Assembly (NCBI RefSeq): GCF_000381045.1
Contig: NZ_KB905733.1
Location: 1-49,788 of the forward strand
DNA from: Thermus scotoductus DSM 8553
GTDB taxonomy: Bacteria; Deinococcota; Deinococci; Deinococcales; Thermaceae
Reading direction: 5' to 3'
DNA length: 49,788 nt
The notes under the pieces were generated by a model. That model saw only the letters and a list, made by a program, of their open reading frames with translations. It searched no databases and was not told the origin of the DNA. This document shows positions 34,418 to 41,779 of this stretch, piece after piece (position 1 is the stretch's first letter; every line of letters begins with the position of its first letter). Made by a program: the position numbers and the translations under genes.

Positions 34418-34456
34418 GAGGCACCAGGCCCCTTGGGCTTAGGTCATAATGAGCCC

Positions 34457-35572
34457 ATGGAAACCCTAGCCTGGATGCAGGCGAAGCTCCCTGAGTTTTT
34501 AAAGGACCTCGAGGCCTTCGTGCGCCGGGAATCCCCCTCCAAGGACCTGAAGGGTCTAATGGAAGCGGCGGCCTTCCTGGAAGAGGCCTTCGGGCCCCTC
34601 CAGGGGCGGCTTTCCCGCAAGGACACCCCCTTGGGCCCCATCCTTCTCTTGAAGCGGGAAGGGGAAGGAGCCCCGGTCCTGGTGCTTTGCCACTACGACA
34701 CCGTCCATCCCAGGGGAAGCTTCCCCGAGCCCTTCCGAGTGGAAAGGGACCGGGCGGTGGGGCCCGGGGTCTACGACATGAAAGGGGGCATCGTGGCCTT
34801 GCTCTACGCCCTTCGCCATGCGGAGGCCACGGGAAGAAAGCTTCCCCCTTTGGAAATCCTCTTCACCCCGGACGAAGAAATCGGCTCCCAAGAAAGCCGG
34901 CCCCTCATCGAGGCCGCCGCCAGAAAGGCCAGGGCAGTGTTGGTCCTCGAGCCCCCCACGGCGGAAGGGGATCTCAAGGTGGCCCGAAAAGGGGTGGGGC
35001 TTTACCGCCTTAAGGCCCTGGGCAAGGCCGCCCACCAGGGGGTGGAGCCGGAAAAGGGAGTGAACGCCATCCTGGAACTCGCCCACCAGATCGTAAGGGT
35101 CGCGGCCCTCGAGGACCGGGAAAAGGGCACCACCCTGGGCCCCAACGTGGTGGCAGGGGGCACGGTGAGCAACGTGGTGGCGGAGGAAGCCTGGGTGGAG
35201 ATCGACCTCCGGGCCTGGACCCTGGAGGAGGTGAAGCGGGTGGAGGAGGGCCTTAAAAGCCTCACCCCCATCCTCCCCGGGGCCAGGCTGGAGCTTTCCG
35301 GAGGCCTTAACCGCCCTCCCATGGAGCCCACGGCGGAAAGCCTGGCCCTCTTTGAAAAGGCCCGGACCATCGGCGAGGCCCTGGGGCTCTCCTTACGTCC
35401 AGGCCGGGTGGGCGGAGGGTCCGACGGCAACTTCACCGCCGCCCTTGGGGTGCCCACCCTGGATGGCCTCGGTCTCTTTGGAGGCGACGCCCACCAGAAG
35501 ACCGAGTACGTGGTGGTCTCGGAGATCCCCAGACGCACGGCCCTCTTGGCCGAACTCCTCTACGCCCTGTGA
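34457..35572 (+). CDS. M20 family metallopeptidase (carboxypeptidase G2/ArgE type)
   Basis: 371 residues. The two-zinc ligands of the M20 family are recognisable: CHYDTVHP (His), GPGVYDMKGG (bridging Asp), PDEEIGS (Glu pair) and the C-terminal GGDAHQKTE (His). A dimerisation domain interrupts the catalytic domain as usual. It should hydrolyse amide bonds of N-acyl amino acids or dipeptides. ATG 34457 is used, because CATAAT (34445-34450) ends 6 nt before it; the long upstream extension of the frame is antisense to rpsA and its leader. Confidence 0.9.
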   Translation: METLAWMQAKLPEFLKDLEAFVRRESPSKDLKGLMEAAAFLEEAFGPLQGRLSRKDTPLGPILLLKREGEGAPVLVLCHYDTVHPRGSFPEPFRVERDRAVGPGVYDMKGGIVALLYALRHAEATGRKLPPLEILFTPDEEIGSQESRPLIEAAARKARAVLVLEPPTAEGDLKVARKGVGLYRLKALGKAAHQGVEPEKGVNAILELAHQIVRVAALEDREKGTTLGPNVVAGGTVSNVVAEEAWVEIDLRAWTLEEVKRVEEGLKSLTPILPGARLELSGGLNRPPMEPTAESLALFEKARTIGEALGLSLRPGRVGGGSDGNFTAALGVPTLDGLGLFGGDAHQKTEYVVVSEIPRRTALLAELLYAL

Positions 35573-35578
35573 CCCCTT

Positions 35579-35854
35579 ATGTGGTTCCTCCGCCCAGACC
35601 CCCATGTGAAGCCCGAAGGCCCCTTGGCCTTTAGGGTGCGGGTGCGCACGAAAAGCGGCGAGGTGGTGGAGCTAAGGCTTTCCAAATCCACGGAGATAAG
35701 CCCCGTGGAGGGGGGCTACTACGTGCGCAAGGAGATCGTGGCCCCCAAGAGCCTGGATCGGGCGGTGCTGGAGATCTGGTTTGACCGGCGGTTCCGCCCG
35801 GTGCGCAAGGAAGTGGTGGGGGGAGAGCTGGTGCCCATCCGGGAGTGGGGTTAG
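35579..35854 (+). CDS. Small hypothetical protein
   Basis: 91 residues, beta-rich by eye (FRVRVRTKSGEVVELRLS, GGYYVRKEI), no cysteines or membrane segment. I do not recognise it. It starts 6 nt after the M20 peptidase stop and is probably co-transcribed with it. Its stop overlaps the convergent symporter stop by 4 nt. Confidence 0.65.
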   Translation: MWFLRPDPHVKPEGPLAFRVRVRTKSGEVVELRLSKSTEISPVEGGYYVRKEIVAPKSLDRAVLEIWFDRRFRPVRKEVVGGELVPIREWG

Positions 35855-37206
35855 CGGGGAGGCACCCAGGGCTCTCCCCGGAAGAAGCCGTAGACGAGCC
35901 GCCCCACCACCGGCCCCAAGAGCACCAGGCCGATGAGGTTGGGGATGGCCATGAGGCCGTTTAGGGTGTCGGAGATGGCCAGGAAGGCCTCGAGGCCCCC
36001 CAAGGGCCCCACGAAGGCCAAAACGGCAAAGGTGAGGCGGTAGGGCCAGCGGATCCCTTCCCCGAAGATAAAGGCCGCGGCCTCCTCCCCGTAAAACCCC
36101 CAGGAGACCATGGTCCCCAGAGCGAAGACCGCCACGGTGACGGCCAGGATAAGCCCGCCCAGGGGATGGACCTGAAAGAGGGCACCTGCCACCTCGGTGG
36201 CGCTTCCTCCTCCTCGCCAAAGCCCCGAGGCGATGAAGGTAAGGGCGGTGAGGCTGGTCACCAGGAAGCTCACGAACATCTCCGTGACCCCCCAGAAGCC
36301 CTGGCGCACGGGATGGTCCACCTGGGCCTGGGCGTGGGCGATGGGCGCGGAGCCCAAGCCCGCCTCGTTGGCGAAGATGCCCCGGCCAAGCCCGGCGTTG
36401 ATGGCGGCGAAGAGGCTATACCCCGCCGCTCCCCCCAAGGCTGCCTCCGGGCTGAAGGCCGCCTGGAAGACCAGGGCCAGGGCCTCTGGAATCTGGCCCC
36501 CGTAAACCACCAGAAGGGGAACCACCGCCACCAGGAAAAGAAGGAGCTTCAAGGGCACCACCACCTGGGCGAAGCGGGCCACCCGCACGATGCCTCCCCC
36601 CAGCACCACCCCTACCAGCAGGGCCAGGAAAAGCCCCACCAAAGCTGGAGGCGCCCCTAAAGGAGCCAGGGCACCCCCCACCGCCCCAACCTGGGAGAGA
36701 TTGCCGATGCCGAAGGCGGCCACGGCGGCGAAGAAGGCGAAGAAGTAGGCCAGAAAACGGAGCCTGGGTAGGCCCCGGTACAGGTAGTACATGGGCCCGC
36801 CGGAAACCGAGCCATCGGCATAGCGGCGGCGGAAATGAACCGCCAAGGTGGCCTCGGCGAACTTGGTGCCGGTGCCGAAGAAGTAGCCCAGCCACATCCA
36901 GAAGACCGCCCCCGGGCCCCCTACGAGCACCGCCGCCAGCATGCCCAAAAGGTGCCCGGTCCCCACCGTGGCGGATAGGGCCACCATGGTGGCCTGGAAG
37001 GGCGTGATCTGCCCGCCGAAGCCGTAGGTGCGCTCGCGGATGGCTCCCAGGGTTTCGCTGAAGGAAACCCGCATCATCCGCAAGGGGGCGCTGAACCAGC
37101 GGATCTGGAAGATGACCAGATAGGCCCCCACCAGGAGGAAGACCAGCTTCATGGGAAAGCCGTATACGACCCGGTTGAGATACTCGTTTAAGGCCAGGAT
37201 ATCCAT
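35851..37206 (-). CDS. Sodium:alanine/glycine symporter family (AGCS)
   Basis: 451 residues with about ten or eleven membrane segments. Family signatures include ATVGTGHLLGMLAAV, GTGTKFAEATLAVHFR, VSGGPMYYLYRGL and ANEAGLGSAPIAHAQAQ. It would import alanine, glycine or a similar amino acid with sodium in the inner membrane. ATG 37206 lies 2 nt after the upstream DUF4388 gene, so the two are in one transcription unit. Substrate is not determined by sequence alone. Confidence 0.92.
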   Translation of the reverse strand: MDILALNEYLNRVVYGFPMKLVFLLVGAYLVIFQIRWFSAPLRMMRVSFSETLGAIRERTYGFGGQITPFQATMVALSATVGTGHLLGMLAAVLVGGPGAVFWMWLGYFFGTGTKFAEATLAVHFRRRYADGSVSGGPMYYLYRGLPRLRFLAYFFAFFAAVAAFGIGNLSQVGAVGGALAPLGAPPALVGLFLALLVGVVLGGGIVRVARFAQVVVPLKLLLFLVAVVPLLVVYGGQIPEALALVFQAAFSPEAALGGAAGYSLFAAINAGLGRGIFANEAGLGSAPIAHAQAQVDHPVRQGFWGVTEMFVSFLVTSLTALTFIASGLWRGGGSATEVAGALFQVHPLGGLILAVTVAVFALGTMVSWGFYGEEAAAFIFGEGIRWPYRLTFAVLAFVGPLGGLEAFLAISDTLNGLMAIPNLIGLVLLGPVVGRLVYGFFRGEPWVPPR

Positions 37207-37208
37207 GG

Positions 37209-38051
37209 CTATACCTCCGGCACCACCTCCACCTTATCCCCCCGCCTGAGGCGGAGGCGCCTGAGATCCTCCTCCAATAGGCCCAGCCGGCCCGGGATGT
37301 TGGGCCTGGGCCGCACCTCCATCACCACCTCGGGAGGCCTTAGGCGCAGGCGGAACCCGTGGCGGATGGCCCGGGCCCACTCGGCGTAAAGGGCCTCGTC
37401 CACATAGGCCACCCCGGACCCCGGGCCGTAGATGGGAAGGACAAGAAGGGAAGCGGGCGGCACCTCCACCAGGGGGACCGCCTCGAGGGCCCCCATTTGC
37501 AAAAGGGTATGCAGGATGCGGGCCAGGCGCAGGGTCCCGGGGGCCAGGAGCACCTCCACGATGCGTTTTCCCTCCACCTGGGCAAGAACCCGCAAAGCCT
37601 CAGGGCCAAGTTCCACCGCACCTCCCTTTGCGGGCAGGCGCAGGACATACCCCCAGTCGACGGGAAGGGAAAGCCCCCGCCACTGAGCCTCGGCCTCGGC
37701 CAGGCGAGCAGGCACCGCAAGCCCCCCAAGAAGGGTGGTGTGGGGAGGCGACACCTCGGGCTCAAAGCGGTAGGGAGCCCGTTTGATCCCGGTGAGAAGG
37801 TCCAAGGCTTCCTCCCCCTCCAAGACCTTCTCCCCCGAGCGCACCCGGGCGTGGACCACCTGGCCGTTTTGCAGGAAGACCTCCCCCTCCAGGTAAGGGG
37901 TGCGGAGGAGAAGCTGGCCCGTGCGCCCGGTGCTCATCAAAGCCCCCACCAAAGCCGAGAAGGGGAACTCCGCAAGGTTGCCTTCAAGGTGGCCTGAAGG
38001 TTGCCCAGAATGGCCCGGCGGTTGACCCAGCATTCCCCTCCGTTTTACCAT
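37209..38051 (-). CDS. DUF4388 (PATAN) domain protein
   Basis: 280 residues. The DUF4388/PATAN signature is near the N terminus (LAEFPFSALVGALMSTGRTGQLLL, then LQNGQVVHARVRSGEKVLEGEEAL). These domains occur in regulators and two-component scaffolds of Thermus, Deinococcus and myxobacteria. The C-terminal part (LGLLEEDLRRLRLRRGDKVEV) is not recognised. ATG 38051 is chosen for its GGGAGGTGGC; an ATG slightly downstream (MLGQ) with GGAGGGGA is an alternative. It sits 2 nt upstream of the symporter gene. The molecular function is unknown. Confidence 0.8.
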   Translation of the reverse strand: MVKRRGMLGQPPGHSGQPSGHLEGNLAEFPFSALVGALMSTGRTGQLLLRTPYLEGEVFLQNGQVVHARVRSGEKVLEGEEALDLLTGIKRAPYRFEPEVSPPHTTLLGGLAVPARLAEAEAQWRGLSLPVDWGYVLRLPAKGGAVELGPEALRVLAQVEGKRIVEVLLAPGTLRLARILHTLLQMGALEAVPLVEVPPASLLVLPIYGPGSGVAYVDEALYAEWARAIRHGFRLRLRPPEVVMEVRPRPNIPGRLGLLEEDLRRLRLRRGDKVEVVPEV

Positions 38052-38133
38052 GCCACCTCCCAAGCGTCCAGGCGGGGTACCCTGTTGCTTTGCCCGAAGG
38101 GCAAACCCATACCCATTTGCGTAAGCTAGGGGC

Positions 38134-38832
38134 ATGAACCTCCTCTTGCTTCACGGGTTTACCTCGCACCCCGTCCTCACCCTGGGTCCCTTGCCCCAGG
38201 TGTTGCGGGAAGCCGGGTTTCAGGTGAGCCAGCCAGCCCTTCCCGGCCACGGCACCCGGCCGGAGGACCTCCTCAAGGTACGGTGGCAGGACTGGCTGGA
38301 AACGGCCCGGGCTTTTTACCGGGAACTGCCCGAGCCTCGAGGGGTGGTGGGGCTTTCCATGGGCGCCCTGCTTTCCGCCCACCTGGCGGCGGAAACCCCC
38401 ACCCAGGCCCTGGTGGCCCTAGCTCCGGCCATGGCCCTCAAGCACCCCCTTGCCCCCCTGGCCCCCTTTTTGGCCTGGCTCATCCCCCGCTTCCCCGGCC
38501 CCGATTCCATCCAAGACCCCGAGCTCAAGAAGCAAAACCCCAACTACCCCTACTTCCCCACCCGGGCCTTGCTCCAGCTTTTGGCCCTGATGCGCCGCAC
38601 CCCGGAGGTCCTGCCCAAGGTGAAGGCTAACGCCCTGGTGATCGAGGCGGGCCGGGACAAGGTGGTGGCCCCGGAGGGAGTGCGCAGCTACCACGCCCTT
38701 TTGGGAAGCCAAAAGAAGGATTACCTGGTCTTTCCCGAAAGTGGGCATGACCTCTTGTTGGACCGGGACCGGGAGGCGGTAGCCCAGGTGGTCAGGGATT
38801 GGCTTATTGCTAACAGTAATCGTTTGCAGTAA
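38134..38832 (+). CDS. Alpha/beta hydrolase, carboxylesterase (Est30-like)
   Basis: 232 residues. The oxyanion segment LLLHGFTSHP is at the N terminus, the nucleophile elbow is GLSMGAL (Ser), the acid is in IEAGRDKVVAPEG (Asp) and the His is in ESGHDLLLDRDRE. The pattern and length match thermophilic carboxylesterases and monoacylglycerol lipases of the Est30 group, which act on short acyl esters in the cytoplasm. TAAGCT at 38122-38127 ends 6 nt before the ATG, so the mRNA is probably leaderless. The last codons overlap an AT-rich inverted repeat in front of the ZIP gene. Confidence 0.9.
   Translation: MNLLLLHGFTSHPVLTLGPLPQVLREAGFQVSQPALPGHGTRPEDLLKVRWQDWLETARAFYRELPEPRGVVGLSMGALLSAHLAAETPTQALVALAPAMALKHPLAPLAPFLAWLIPRFPGPDSIQDPELKKQNPNYPYFPTRALLQLLALMRRTPEVLPKVKANALVIEAGRDKVVAPEGVRSYHALLGSQKKDYLVFPESGHDLLLDRDREAVAQVVRDWLIANSNRLQ
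38808..38828. promoter_or_regulatory. AT-rich imperfect inverted repeat before the ZIP gene
   Basis: TGCTAAC and GTTTGCA (6 of 7 complementary) flank a 7-nt centre; the surrounding 30 bp is much richer in A/T than the region. It lies just upstream of the metal transporter start, so a metal-responsive operator is conceivable. No regulator is known here. Confidence 0.35.
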
Positions 38833-38833
38833 G

Positions 38834-39589
38834 ATGCTAGCCGTGGAGCCCTTATCCATCTCCCCTTGGACCGTCTTCCTATACGCCCTTTTCACCGCCA
38901 TCGCCACGGGCCTGGGAGCCCTACCCTTCCTCTTCACCCGCCGCATCCTGGCCCATCACCTGGGCCTGGCCAACGCCGCGGCTGCTGGCCTTATGCTCTC
39001 GGCCAGCTTCGGCCTCATCTACGAGGGGGTGCACTACCACCTGGGCCGCACCCTCTTGGGAGTGGTGTTGGGCCTTTTCTTCATTCAGCTTTCCCACCGC
39101 TTCCTGCAAGGCCGGGAGGTAAGCTTTGGCCAACTGAAGGGCTTGGACGCCCGCAAGGCCCTCATGATGGTGGGCATCATGACCCTTCACTCCTTCGCTG
39201 AGGGAGTGGGGGTGGGGGTGGCCTTCGGGGGTGGGGAAGCCCTGGGCGTCTTCATCACCCTGGCCATCGCCGTGCACAACATTCCCGAAGGCCTGGCCAT
39301 CAGCCTGGTTCTGATCCCCAGGGGGGTTAGCGTCCTGGGCGCTGCCCTTTGGAGCGTGTTTTCCAGCCTCCCCCAACCCCTTATGGCCGTGCCCGCCTAC
39401 CTCTTCGTGGAGGCCTTCAAACCCGCCCTGCCCGTGGGCCTGGGCTTCGCCGCCGGAGCCATGACCTGGATGGCGGTGGCGGAAATCCTCCCCGAAGCCT
39501 TAAGGGAGGCCAAGGCGGAGGGAGTGGCCACGGTGCTTACCCTAGCCGTGGCCCTGATGGTGGCCTTCCAGATCCTCCTGGGAGGGTAA
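38834..39589 (+). CDS. ZIP family metal transporter
   Basis: 251 residues with eight membrane segments. The metal-site helices are HSFAEGVGVGVAFGG (TM4) and HNIPEGLAISLVL (TM5), as in ZIP transporters of zinc, iron or manganese. ATG 38834 gives the N terminus MLAVEPLS; an earlier in-frame start at 38807 lies inside the inverted repeat. The gene starts 1 nt after the esterase stop. It overlaps the convergent sfsA by 48 bp. Confidence 0.92.
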   Translation: MLAVEPLSISPWTVFLYALFTAIATGLGALPFLFTRRILAHHLGLANAAAAGLMLSASFGLIYEGVHYHLGRTLLGVVLGLFFIQLSHRFLQGREVSFGQLKGLDARKALMMVGIMTLHSFAEGVGVGVAFGGGEALGVFITLAIAVHNIPEGLAISLVLIPRGVSVLGAALWSVFSSLPQPLMAVPAYLFVEAFKPALPVGLGFAAGAMTWMAVAEILPEALREAKAEGVATVLTLAVALMVAFQILLGG

Positions 39590-40252
39590 CCAGACCCAGG
39601 GAAGCTGTTCCTCCAGGTGGAGGGCCTCGAGGGTCGGCCGCACCCGGTAGGCCAGAAGCTGCACCCCAGCCCGCTTTGCTTCCCGGGCTGCCTGGTAAAG
39701 AACCCGGTCCTCAGGGTCGAGGGCAAAGGCCCGGGCCAGGGGATGCTGGACCATCCACACCGCATAGGCCAAGCCCCCGGCCCGGGCAAACCCCGAAAGA
39801 AGCCTCAGGTGCCGGGCGCCTCGAGGGGTAGGGGCATCGGGGAAAAGGGCCAGGCCTCCCTCCACCCGGTTGCAGTTCTTGGCTTCCAAAAGGGCTTCCT
39901 TCCCCCCAATCCGGGCGGAGAAGTCCAGCCTCTCCCCTTCCAGGCGCACCTCTTTTCGCAAATCCGCAAGGGAGCCGAAAACCCCTTCCCTCAAAAGCAA
40001 TTCCAGGAGCCGGTTGGCCAAGGAAGCATCCACCCCCACCAGCACCCCCTGGCTTTCCACCAGGATCATCCGGCCCACCGTTTTAGGCGTGGGCCTGGGA
40101 TGGTAAAAGCAAGGAGCCCCGGGAAGGAGAAGCTCCCCCATCCGCCCGGAGTTGGGAAGGTGCAAGGGCCCCACGTCCGACTCCACCAGGAAGCGGTTTT
40201 TCCTCTTCAGGAAACGGCAGGGTTTGAGGGGAGGCAAGGGCAAGGCCAGCAT
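39542..40252 (-). CDS. sfsA: SfsA family nuclease-like protein
   Basis: 236 residues of the SfsA family. Recognisable parts are RFLKRKNRFLVE, HLPNSGRMGELL, RLDFSARIGG, LLEAKNCNRVEGG, LFPDAPTPRGARHL and FALDPEDRVLY. The D/E/K residues resemble a PD-(D/E)xK nuclease core; E. coli SfsA was first linked to sugar fermentation. ATG 40252 is preferred because minus-strand TAACGT (40265-40260) ends 7 nt before it. The upstream tRNA terminator hairpin abuts this promoter. The 3' end overlaps the ZIP gene by 48 bp. Confidence 0.93.
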   Translation of the reverse strand: MLALPLPPLKPCRFLKRKNRFLVESDVGPLHLPNSGRMGELLLPGAPCFYHPRPTPKTVGRMILVESQGVLVGVDASLANRLLELLLREGVFGSLADLRKEVRLEGERLDFSARIGGKEALLEAKNCNRVEGGLALFPDAPTPRGARHLRLLSGFARAGGLAYAVWMVQHPLARAFALDPEDRVLYQAAREAKRAGVQLLAYRVRPTLEALHLEEQLPWVWLPSQEDLEGHHQGHG

Positions 40253-40264
40253 GACCAAAACGTT

Positions 40265-40287
40265 AGCCCGGTCTAAGACCGGGCTTT
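40265..40287 (-). terminator. Terminator of the tRNA-Ser operon
   Basis: A perfect 9-bp stem (AGCCCGGTC and GACCGGGCT) with a 3-nt loop, 1 nt beyond the tRNA-Ser(GCT) 3' end on the minus strand, followed by AACGTTTT. The -10 box of sfsA begins in the last base pair of the hairpin. Confidence 0.8.
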
Positions 40288-40288
40288 C

Positions 40289-40381
<93 letters not shown>

Positions 40382-40389
40382 AAGCCGTT

Positions 40390-40480
40390 TGGCGGAGGGT
40401 GAGGGATTCGAACCCCCGGTGGGCCTGAAGCCCACAGCGGTTTTCAAGACCGCCGCCTTCAACCGCTCGGCCAACCCTCC
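40390..40480 (-). tRNA. tRNA-Ser (anticodon TGA)
   Basis: 91 nt with encoded CCA. Acceptor GGAGGGT pairs with ACCCTCC, the anticodon loop is CTTGAAA, the long variable arm GTGGGCTTCAGGCCCAC shows class II, and the T-loop is TTCGAAT. It lies 8 nt upstream of tRNA-Ser(GCT) and is co-transcribed. Confidence 0.96.
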
Positions 40481-40500
40481 AAGGTATGGCCGCAAGGTTT

Positions 40501-40529
40501 ACTATGCGGCAAGCTCCTCAGGTTGTCAA
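40501..40529 (-). promoter_or_regulatory. Promoter of the tRNA-Ser operon
   Basis: Minus-strand TTGACA (40529-40524) and CATAGT (40506-40501) are separated by exactly 17 bp. A consensus -35 hexamer is rare in this window and fits a strong stable-RNA promoter. Transcription would start near 40494, about 14 nt before the first tRNA. It overlaps, back to back, the upstream region of the HEPN gene. Confidence 0.8.
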
Positions 40530-40552
40530 TCGGGATGGGCTATACTGCCTTT

Positions 40553-40984
40553 GTGGAGCGAAGCCGGGACTTTATCCTTCAAGCAAGGAGGGACTTGGAG
40601 CACGCCCGCTTCGCCTTGGAAAAGGGCTTTTACGAGTGGGCTGCCTTCTCCGCTCAACAAGCAGCGGAAAAAGCGGTTAAAGCCGTCTTTCAGCACCTAG
40701 GAGCTGTGGCCTGGGGGCACTCGGTGCTGGGCCTTTTGGAGGAACTAGCCAAGCGGCATCCCGTAAGCGAGTCCCTCCTAGACGCAGCCAGCGAGCTGGA
40801 CAAGGCCTACATCCCCACCCGTTATCCCGATGCCCTCCCCGAAGGGGCTCCCTTTGAGCGTTACCGGCGCCCCGAGGCGGAGCGGCTTTTGCGCCATGCG
40901 GAGGAGATCTATGAGTTCTGTCAGAGTCTTCTTCCCCCCTTGGACCCAGGACGAGGTTCTTCGGCGCCTCAAGGAGGGGCTTGA
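40553..40984 (+). CDS. HEPN domain protein
   Basis: 143 residues of the HEPN family (PF05168-like). Landmarks are SRDFILQARRDLEHARFAL, YEWAAFSAQQAAEKAVKAVF, GHSVLGLLEEL and YIPTRYPDALPEG. No clear Rx4-6H ribonuclease motif of HepT-type toxins is seen, so it may not be an RNase. GTG 40553 is chosen, because TATACT (40541-40546) ends 6 nt upstream. The nucleotidyltransferase gene overlaps its 3' end by 74 bp, which makes a HEPN-MNT module. Such modules are often toxin-antitoxin or nucleotide-modifying pairs; either role is possible here. Confidence 0.88.
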   Translation: MERSRDFILQARRDLEHARFALEKGFYEWAAFSAQQAAEKAVKAVFQHLGAVAWGHSVLGLLEELAKRHPVSESLLDAASELDKAYIPTRYPDALPEGAPFERYRRPEAERLLRHAEEIYEFCQSLLPPLDPGRGSSAPQGGA

Positions 40985-41243
40985 ATCCCTGGGGAAGGAA
41001 GTTCCCCTTCAACAGAGCTACCTATTCGGTTCCTGGGCCACGGGCCGAGCGTTACCGGGAAGCGACCTGGACCTCCTCCTCATCTACCAAGGCCCTGCCC
41101 GCGGGGACCTTCACCGCCTGGCGCGAAAGGCTTTTAAGGGCCTTCCGGTGGAGCTTCACGCCTACACGGAGGAGGAAGCAAAGGCTTTAGAACCCCTTCT
41201 TAGGCAGATGCTGGCTCAGGCCATCCCCCTTCTGGACTCTTAG
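40911..41243 (+). CDS. MNT-type minimal nucleotidyltransferase
   Basis: 110 residues with the pol-beta nucleotidyltransferase signature GSWATGRALPGSDLDLLL, where the two Asp of SDLD bind metal; a third acidic residue is in PVELHAY. MNT proteins transfer AMP or similar groups, and in MntA-HepT modules they AMPylate and neutralise the HEPN partner. ATG 40911 has GGAGGAG upstream, inside the HEPN gene. A longer frame from 40830 has no ribosome binding site. It overlaps the stop of the convergent gene remnant by 4 nt. Confidence 0.88.
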   Translation: MSSVRVFFPPWTQDEVLRRLKEGLESLGKEVPLQQSYLFGSWATGRALPGSDLDLLLIYQGPARGDLHRLARKAFKGLPVELHAYTEEEAKALEPLLRQMLAQAIPLLDS

Positions 41244-41592
41244 CGGAGCCAGGCCAAGACAAACCGCTCCACCCAAGCCTCCATGGCCGGAATCACCGCA
41301 TGGTGGAGGTCGGGAAAGAGGATTAGGTGGTCCTCCCCTAGGGGGCCGAACCCCGTGGGCCTTAGGCAGGCACGGTCCTTGGTTAGGGGCAGGGTCCAGG
41401 GTTCACCCTCCCGGGTCAGGGCCACCTGATACACCCTGCGGCCCATCTTCTCCCGCACATCCCTCAGGCGACAAGCTTGAGTGGGGGGAATAAGGGGGTC
41501 GTTGCCCGCATGGAGGATGAGAAGGGGGGTCGCCAAAAGGGCCGCATAGGGTAAGGGGCTTTGCCGAGCGTAGCAGTCCGGGCAGTCTTCCG
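41240..41592 (-). pseudogene. Truncated alpha/beta hydrolase (C-terminal part only)
   Basis: An open frame of about 115 codons encodes the C-terminal half of a hydrolase of the prolyl-oligopeptidase/dienelactone hydrolase kind: GGLPEDCPDCYARQSPL, LLILHAGNDPLIPPTQA (with the catalytic-type Asp) and LFPDLHHAVIPAMEAW (with the His). The region carrying the nucleophile and the start is missing. At about 41590 the sequence changes, in another frame, to an acyltransferase fragment. Upstream codons of the same frame are shadow sequence, so this is a deletion remnant rather than a working gene. Confidence 0.65.
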
Positions 41593-41757
41593 GAAGCCCG
41601 CCATGAAGAGAAAGGCCGGTACAGCGAAGTGTAAGGTGCGGTTCGTTGCCGCAAGAAGGTACCACTCCAAGCTTCCCGGGGAAAGCTCCCGCAGGAAACG
41701 GCCCGTTACGTGGTGGAGGACCACTTCCAAGATGGCCAGCCCCCGGAAGACCTCTAC
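41593..41757 (-). pseudogene. N-terminal fragment of an acyltransferase-3 family protein
   Basis: About 55 codons in a frame different from the hydrolase remnant read FRGLAILEVVLHH, then LEWYLLAATNRTLHFAVPAF and LFMAG, the first two membrane-helix regions of acyltransferase-3 (OafA-like) proteins with the early catalytic-type His. A TGA stop precedes it and no start codon with a ribosome binding site is present. It ends at the junction with the hydrolase fragment. It records a deletion or rearrangement here. Confidence 0.6.
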
Positions 41758-41779
41758 TCAAGGGAAGCGCTCCACGGGG

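Noticed and set aside
34199-34456. N-terminal extension of the M20 peptidase by 86 codons
   Set aside because: It would be antisense to the rpsA start and leader; the M20 fold begins at 34457, where a leaderless -10 box is well placed.
40265-40287. Hairpin as an operator of sfsA
   Set aside because: Position 1 nt after the tRNA 3' end, the perfect 9-bp stem and the following T-rich tract are better explained by a tRNA terminator.
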